64,000 nucleotides of DNA, taken from contig NC_080082.1 in the NCBI RefSeq assembly GCF_949987535.1, forward strand, positions 51,250,374 to 51,314,373. The letters are read 5' to 3'. A program made the translations under genes and the position numbers. Shown in pieces: positions 58,095 through 64,000 of this stretch (its first letter is position 1; the number at the start of each line of letters is the position of its first letter). The DNA comes from Balaenoptera acutorostrata. Its lineage: Eukaryota; Chordata; Mammalia; Artiodactyla; Balaenopteridae. The notes beneath the pieces were generated by a model, which was not told the origin of the DNA, made no database searches, and saw only the letters and a list, made by a program, of their open reading frames with translations.

Positions 58095-59170
58095 GAGTCA
58101 AGGATGAGAATGATGGGATTCTCTCTTGGCCAGTATCTCCAGGAGAAAAACCCTATAGCTGTCCCCAGTGTGGCCAAGACTTTAGCCAGCTCAGAAACCT
58201 TCTAATTCACCCGTGAACCCGTACGGGAGAGAAGCCCTCTCCATATGACGGGGGTGGAAAAGCCTTCAGTGAAAGGACAACAGACCTTAACCTTCCTGTG
58301 CTCCTTCCAGGAGACAAGCCCTACCGATGCATGGAGTGTTCTGGAGTCTTCAACTTAGAATCTGCTCTGAGAAGGCACAGGAAGGACCACATGGGAAAGA
58401 AACCTCACACATGTGAGGAATGTGGGAAGGACTTCAGCCGTAGCTCCAACCTGTCCATCCATCGGCGAGTACACACAGGCGAGAAGCCCTACAGATGTGG
58501 TGTGTGCGGGAAGGACTTCAGCCGCAGCTCCAACCTCTCTATCCACCAGCGCATCCACACAGGTGAGAAACCCTTCAGGTGCTGTGACTGTGGCAAGGAC
58601 TTCAGCCGCAGGGCAGCCCTGCAGATCCACCAGAGTGTCCACACAGGAAGGAAGCCTCATGCCTGTAAGGTATGTGACCGGGGCTTCACCTCACGCTCTA
58701 CGCTGGCACGACACCAGCAGGACCACGCAGGAGACAAGGCCTATGTGTGTGACACATGTGGCCGGGGCTTCAGCCAGAGAGCCAACCTCTACCTGCACCA
58801 GCGTGTTCACACTGGGGAGAGACCATTCCGGTGCGAGGCCTGTGGGAAGTGCTTCAGCTGGAGCAAGGACCTGGGTATCCACCAGAGGGTCCACACGGGA
58901 GAGCGGCCCTACAGGTGTGAGGCTTGTGGGAGGGACTTCAGGCATCGTTCGGCCCTCAAGAGGCACCAGAGGGTGCACACAGGGGAGAAGCCCTACCCCT
59001 GTGCCGTGTGTGGGAAGGGCTTCAGTCAGAGAGTCCATCTGCAGACGCACCAGAAAGTGCACTGTAGGGAGAGGCTTCCAGGATTGGGCTCTGCACATGC
59101 AGGTGCCTTCCGTGGCCAGGGCGAATGCCAGGGCATGGGTGCTGAGGTGCACAACGTAGATCAGGCTTAA
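58095..59170 (+). pseudogene. Gene 2 terminal exon: nonsense in finger 1, nine later fingers open
   Basis: The acceptor ATTCTTTGTCCCAG ends at 58094, and the first codon is completed from the KRAB-B exon. After 23 spacer-like codons comes finger 1 (YSCPQCGQDFSQLRNLLIHP), broken by TGA at 58214-58216 in the linker, where CGA is usual; its last His is also Arg. The next unit (SPYDGGGKAFSERTTDLNLP) lacks both Cys and both His. Then nine fingers with all zinc ligands follow, separated by mostly TGEKP-type linkers. Helix segments are LESALRR, RSSNLSI, RSSNLSI, RRAALQI, SRSTLAR, QRANLYL, WSKDLGI, HRSALKR and QRVHLQT. A 40-residue tail ends at TAA 59168-59170. The first ATG in frame after the stop is 58331, inside the first intact finger. 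GC content is clearly higher than in gene 1. Confidence 0.88.
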
Positions 59171-59289
59171 TGATGTTTGGCATTTATTAGTATTTATACA
59201 GAAAAGAGGACAGATCAACAACACTTAGATAGATGGAGAAATAGAACATTTTCAGCCCTCCCAAAAGACCTCTGCATGCTTCTTTCCAC

Positions 59290-59670
59290 TCACTACCCCA
59301 CAAAGGGAGTCACTATCCTGACTTCTAAAACCATAGATTGATTTTGCAAGTTATAGAATATCATACAAGTGGAATTACACAATATGTAATCTTTCATATA
59401 GAACTTTATTCACTCAGTGTCTGCATCCATGTTGTTGCATGTATTCAGAGGTTCATTCATTTTATTACAGAGTAGTATTCTATTGTTTGAATGAACCACA
59501 GTTTGTCCATTCACCTGTTGATGGACATTTACATTTGGGTTATTTCCAGGTTTTCCAGGTTTTGTTCGTTATGAATAAAGCTGCTGTGAGTATTTGGGTA
59601 CACATCTTTGTGTGGACATATACTTTAATTTCTCTTGGGTATATACTTAGGAGTAGAATTGATGGGTATT
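59290..59670 (-). repeat. Old L1 3'-region fragment
   Basis: Antisense block with AAGTGGAATTACACAATATG and TTGATGGACATTTACATTTG. It follows the finger exon by 120 bp and may form part of the 3' untranslated region. Confidence 0.55.
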
Positions 59671-59671
59671 T

Positions 59672-59877
59672 TTTTAATTAATTTTTTTAAAGATTTCTTT
59701 GATGTGGACCATTTTTTTAAAAGTCTTTGTTGAATTTATTACAATATTGCTTCTGTTTTATGTTTTGGTTTTTTGGCCACGAGGCATGTGGGATCTTAGT
59801 TCCCTGACCAGGGATTGAACCTGCACCCCCTGCATTGGAAGGCAAAGTTTTAACCTCTGGACCGCCGGGAAAGTCCC
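59672..59877 (-). repeat. Short CHR-type SINE
   Basis: Antisense copy ending GCCGGGAAAGTCCC. Repeats of TTGATGGGTATTTT flank it (about 59659 and 59878). Confidence 0.83.
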
Positions 59878-59929
59878 TTGATGGGTATTTTAAAACTTGT
59901 AAAAAACTGGGCTTAGTATTGTCTTGTAC

Positions 59930-60165
59930 ATTGGATTTTTACATGTACTTGGAAAATTTCAAACAAATACAGAAATGGAACAGTGTAACAAACACTCATG
60001 TCCCCATCATCTAGCTTCAGTAATCAATTCATGATGAATTTTGTTTCCTCTATTCCACCCTGTTCCCTCACACAGTCCTGAAGTATTTTAAAGCAAATCC
60101 TAGACTAGGATATTGTGTCATCTTTATATAGTATATATCTTCAAAAAATAAAGATTTGTTTAAAA
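59930..60165 (-). repeat. Ancient L1M fragment
   Basis: TCCCCATCATCTAGCTTCAG and the block CCTGAAGTATTTTAAAGCAA. Confidence 0.5.
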
Positions 60166-61576
60166 TGTTTTTCCAAAGAATCACTCTGTTTAAAAATTTT
60201 TTTATTAAGGTGAAATTCAGAAAACATAAAATTCACCATTTTAACCATTTCAGAGTATATTATTCAATAGTTTTAAATATATTCACAATGTTGTACAACC
60301 ATCTCCACTGTCTGATTCTAGAATATTTTCATCAGGCCAGAAAGAAACCCCGTTACTATTAAGCAGTCACTTTGCATTCTCCCCCTCCCCCAGCCTCTGG
60401 CAACCACTAATGTACTTTCTGTTTCTATAGATTTGCCTATTCTGGACACTTCATATAAAAGGAGTCAGGCAATATGTGCCCTTTTATGTCTGGCTTCTTT
60501 CACTTAGCATAATGTTTTCAAGGTTCATTTATGTTGTAGCATATATTAGGACTTCATTCTTTTTATGGCCAAACAATAGTTCATTGTATGGATATACAGC
60601 ATTTTAAAATCCATTTTTAAGTTAACGGACATTCGGATTGTTTCCAGTTTTTGGGTTTTATGAATAATGCTACCATAAACATTCATATACGAGTTTTTCA
60701 TTGAGCATATGCTTTTAATTCTTTTGGGTATATATGGAGGAGTGGAATTAGTGGGTCATATGATCATTCTGTTTTACTGTTTGAGGAACTGCTGAATTGT
60801 TTTCCATAGATCCATTTTATCTTGCCATCAGCAATGTATGAGAGTCCCACTTACTCCACATCCTCAGCAACACTTGTCATTTCCCATATTTTGTTTGTTT
60901 GTTTTGTTTTTAATCATAGCCATACTAGTGGCTATGAAGTGGTATCTTACTGTGATTTTGATTTACGTTTCCCTAATTACTAATGATGTTGAACTTCTCT
61001 TTATGTGTTTACTGGCCATTTATATATCTTCTTTAGAGAAATGTCTATTCAAGTGCTTTACCCATTTTTAAATTGGATTGTTTATCTTCTTGTGTTTGAG
61101 TTGTAATAGTTATTTATATAATCCCAGGCCCTTATGAATATATTATTTGCAAAGATTTTCTCCCACTCTTTGGGTTGTATTTTCATTTTCTTGTTGGTGT
61201 CCTTTGATGTGTAAAAGTTTTTAATTTTGATGAAGTCCAATTTATTCTTTTCTCTTGGTGCTTGTGCTTTTGCGGTCATATTTAAGAAATAGTTACATAA
61301 TGCAAAGTCACAAAAAGCTATACCTATTTTTCCTTTTAAGAGTTTTATAGTTTTAGCTCCTACATTTAGGTTTGATCCATTTTGAATCAATTTTTGTATG
61401 TAGTATGAGGTAGAAGTCCAAATTAGTTCTTTTGTATGTTGATACCCAATTGTCCCAGCACCATTTGTTGAAAAGACTATTCTTTCCCCATTGACGAGTC
61501 TTGAACCCTTGTTGAAAATCAATTGACTATATGTATGGGTTTATTTCTGGACTCTCAAGTCAATTCCACTGAGCTG

Positions 61577-61690
61577 GGACTTCCCGGGCAGTCCAGTGGT
61601 TGGGACTCTGCATTTCCACAGCAGGGGCCGGGTTCAATCCCTGGTCAGGGAACTAGGATCCTGCCTGCCACACAACATGGCCAAAAAAAA
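61577..61690 (+). repeat. Short CHR-type SINE inside L1
   Basis: Sense copy GGGACTTCCCGGGCAGTCC to an A-run. TCAATTCCA on both sides. Confidence 0.86.
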
Positions 61691-62873
61691 ATCAACATCA
61701 ATTCCATTAATCTATATGTGTGTCTCTATGCCAGTACCATACTGGTTTGATTACTGTAGCATTGTAGTAAGTTTTGAAAACAAGAAATGTGAGTCCTCCA
61801 ATTTTGTTCTTCAAGAAAAAAGATATTTTTGGCCATTCCTTTGCAATAACAATATGACTTTTAGAGTCAGCTTGTCCATTTCTGCAAAAAAGGCTATTGG
61901 GATTATGATATGGATTGCACTGACTCTGCCGTAACTTTGGGGAGTATTGTCATCTTACCAACATTGTCTTCCAGTCCATGAACACAGGATGTTTTTCTGT
62001 TTATTTGGTTTTCTTTAATTTCTTTCAACAATATGTTTTGTAGTTTTCAGTGTACAAGTCTTATACCTCATTAGTTAAACTTATTCTTAAGTATCTTATT
62101 AATGTTATTGTAAATGGAATTGTTTTCTTAATTTCATTTTTGGGTTGTTCATTGCTGGTTGTACGGAAATACAACTGAGTTTTGTATATCAATTTTGTAT
62201 CCTGCAATTTTGCTGAACTCGTTTATTAGCTCTAATGGTTTTTTAGTGGATTTTTTAGAGCTTTCTATAAGATCATATTATCTGTGAATAAAGATAGTTT
62301 TATTTTTTGCTTTTCAACTTGGATACCATTTATTTCTTTTTCTTGCCAATTGCCCTGGCTAGAACTTCCAGGACAATGTCTAAGAGACCTGTTGAGAGCA
62401 GATATTCTTGTATTGTTTCTTGTCTTAGAAGGGAAAGCTTTCACCATTAAGTGTGATATTAGTTATAGGTATTTTCATACATGCCCTTTTTCCTTCATTC
62501 TGTTAATATAATGTATTCCATTAATGGATTTTCCAGTATTAAACCAGCCTTGCATTTCTGGGATACATTCCATTTAGTCATAGTGCATACAGTAATTCTT
62601 TTTATAAGCTGCTTGATTCAATTTGCTAGTATTTTGTTGAGGATTTTTGCATCTATATTCATAAACAATATTGGTCTCTAGTTTTTCTCTTCTGTGATGT
62701 ATATAACTGGCTTTGATATGAGGGTAATATTGGCCTCATAGAATGAGTTAGGAAGTGTTCCCTCCTTTTCTTTTTGAGGGGAAAATTTGAGAAGTATTGT
62801 TAATTTTTCTTTAAATGTTTGGTAGAATTCACTGGTGAAGCCATCTGATTCTTAACTTTTCTTTGTTAGAAGT

Positions 62874-63235
62874 TGTCTCAGTCAATTCGAGGTGCTATAA
62901 CAAAATACCATAAACTGGGTGGCTTAAACAACAAACATTTATTTCTCACAGTTCTGGAAGCTGGGGAGTCCAAGATCAAGGGGCCAGCAGATATGGTGTC
63001 TGTTCTTGCTGTATCCTCACATGGCAGAGAAGAGAGACTGAGAGAGAGAGAGAGGGAGAGACAGGGCGCACTCTCTGGTTTCTTCTTCTTGCTAGTCCCA
63101 TCATGGGCACCCTGCCATCCTGACTTCATCTAAACCTAATTATCTCCCAAAGACTCCACATCCAAATATCATCATGTTGGAGGTTAGGGCTTCAATATTA
63201 ATTTTGTGGGAGACACATACGTTCAGTCCATAACA
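62874..63235 (-). repeat. MLT1A-like solo LTR in L1
   Basis: On the minus strand TGTTATGGACTGAACG...GACTGAGACA. Flanked by a perfect 5-bp duplication GAAGT at 62869-62873 and 63236-63240, the size expected for ERVL-MaLR. A GA-rich run lies at about 63032-63065. Confidence 0.85.
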
Positions 63236-64000
63236 GAAGTTATTTGTTTACTGATTCAATCTCTTGTCATAGAAAGGCATACTTCTCTTGAATAGGTTTT
63301 GACAGTTTGTGTGTTTCTAGGAATTTTCCCATTTCATCTAGGTCGTCTAATTTGTTACCATAAAATTGTTCATAATATTATTTTATAATCCTTTTTATTT
63401 CTGTAAGGTCAGTAGTAATGTCTCCTCTTTCATTCATGATATTAGTAACTTGAATCTTCTCCCTTTTTTTCTTAGTCTATTATTACCAATTTTGTTGATA
63501 TTTTCAAGGAACTAACTTTTGGTTTTATTGATTCTCTACTGTTTTTCTATTTTTTTGTTTATATCCTTTCTAATATTTATCATTGCCTTCTTTCTGCTTA
63601 CTTTACATTTCTTTGCTCTTCTTTTTCTAGTTCCTTAAGGTGGAAGGTTAGGTTATTGATTTGAAATTTTTCTTCCTTTTAATGTAGCAGTTTATAGGTA
63701 TGAATTTCCCTCTGAGTACTGCATTAGCTGTAGCCCATAAATTTTAGTGTGTTGTGTTTTTGTTTTCATTTATCTCAAAGTATTTTCTAAATTAGTTGTG
63801 ATTTTTTTCTTTGATTAAGAATGTGAATTAATTTCCATGTATTGTGAATATTCATATTTCCTTCTGCTGTTGATTTCTAATTTCATTCCATTTTGGTCAG
63901 AGAAGATACTATGTATGGTTTCAGAGTTTATACATTTATTGAAACTTGTTTTGTGATATAATGTATTGTCTGTCCTGAAGAATATTTCATGTACACTTGA

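Larger units (their letters stand above)
60190..64000 (-). repeat. L1 (antisense), 3' end to ORF2, truncated by window edge
   Basis: From the L1 3' block TTTTATTAAGGTGAAATTCA through ORF2 remnants (the complement near 61082-61522 gives 146 open codons with the L1 ORF2 C-terminal region) and on past 64000. Interrupted by a SINE at about 61577 and an MLT1 LTR at 62874. Confidence 0.8.

Noticed and set aside
58413..59159. A 248-codon open frame overlapping the gene 2 finger exon in a second frame
   Set aside because: Finger exons are made of near-identical 84-base units, so a shifted frame can stay open throughout. The translation has no domain and repeats with the finger period.
58298..59170. 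A stand-alone finger gene starting at 58298
   Set aside because: The codon there is GTG, not ATG, and the frame is continuous with the spliced upstream exons apart from the TGA. A eukaryotic start there is not supported.

Overview
This is nuclear DNA from a mammal, very probably a cetacean (whale or dolphin). The main evidence is about twenty copies of the tRNA-derived CHR SINE family, including long head-to-tail copies ending in the motif CCACCAGGGAAGCCC that are characteristic of whales and their close relatives. They lie among eutherian L1, MIR, MLT1 and hAT repeats. Genes are split by GT-AG introns, so most open frames in the window are repeat noise.

Two KRAB zinc-finger genes lie head to tail on the + strand, a typical arrangement in a KRAB-ZNF cluster. 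Gene 1 (about 4.1-21.1 kb) looks intact. It has a CpG-rich promoter with two ZNF143/STAF-type sites, a short exon carrying the start codon, a KRAB-A exon, a KRAB-B exon and a terminal exon with 11 C2H2 fingers. The exons join in phase to a 475-residue protein whose linker region resembles the human 19q13.12 ZNF566/ZFP82/ZNF790 group. Gene 2 (about 36.5-59.2 kb) has the same layout, with good splice sites and matching phases. However, its first finger contains an in-frame TGA at 58214-58216 and its second finger has lost its zinc ligands, while nine further fingers remain open. It is either a recently broken gene or a gene that now makes only a KRAB-bearing stub.

The region between and inside the genes is mostly repeats. 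These include a nearly full-length antisense L1 (49.95-57.66 kb) in the intron just before the finger exon of gene 2; two solo LTRs of one ERV family in opposite orientations (32.8-33.2 and 46.6-47.1 kb); a hAT transposon with a perfect 8-bp target duplication (37.2-37.4 kb) nested in an older LTR-like repeat; a processed RPL17 pseudogene (23.1-23.7 kb); and many nested L1, MLT1 and SINE insertions. L1 sequence runs off both window edges.

Functionally, an intact KRAB-ZNF binds DNA through its finger array and recruits TRIM28/KAP1 through KRAB to silence chromatin, usually at transposable elements. I found no non-coding RNA gene, CRISPR array or unfamiliar multigene system. The most interesting points are the state of gene 2, the retroelement promoters placed near its exons, and the shared STAF-site promoter layout.
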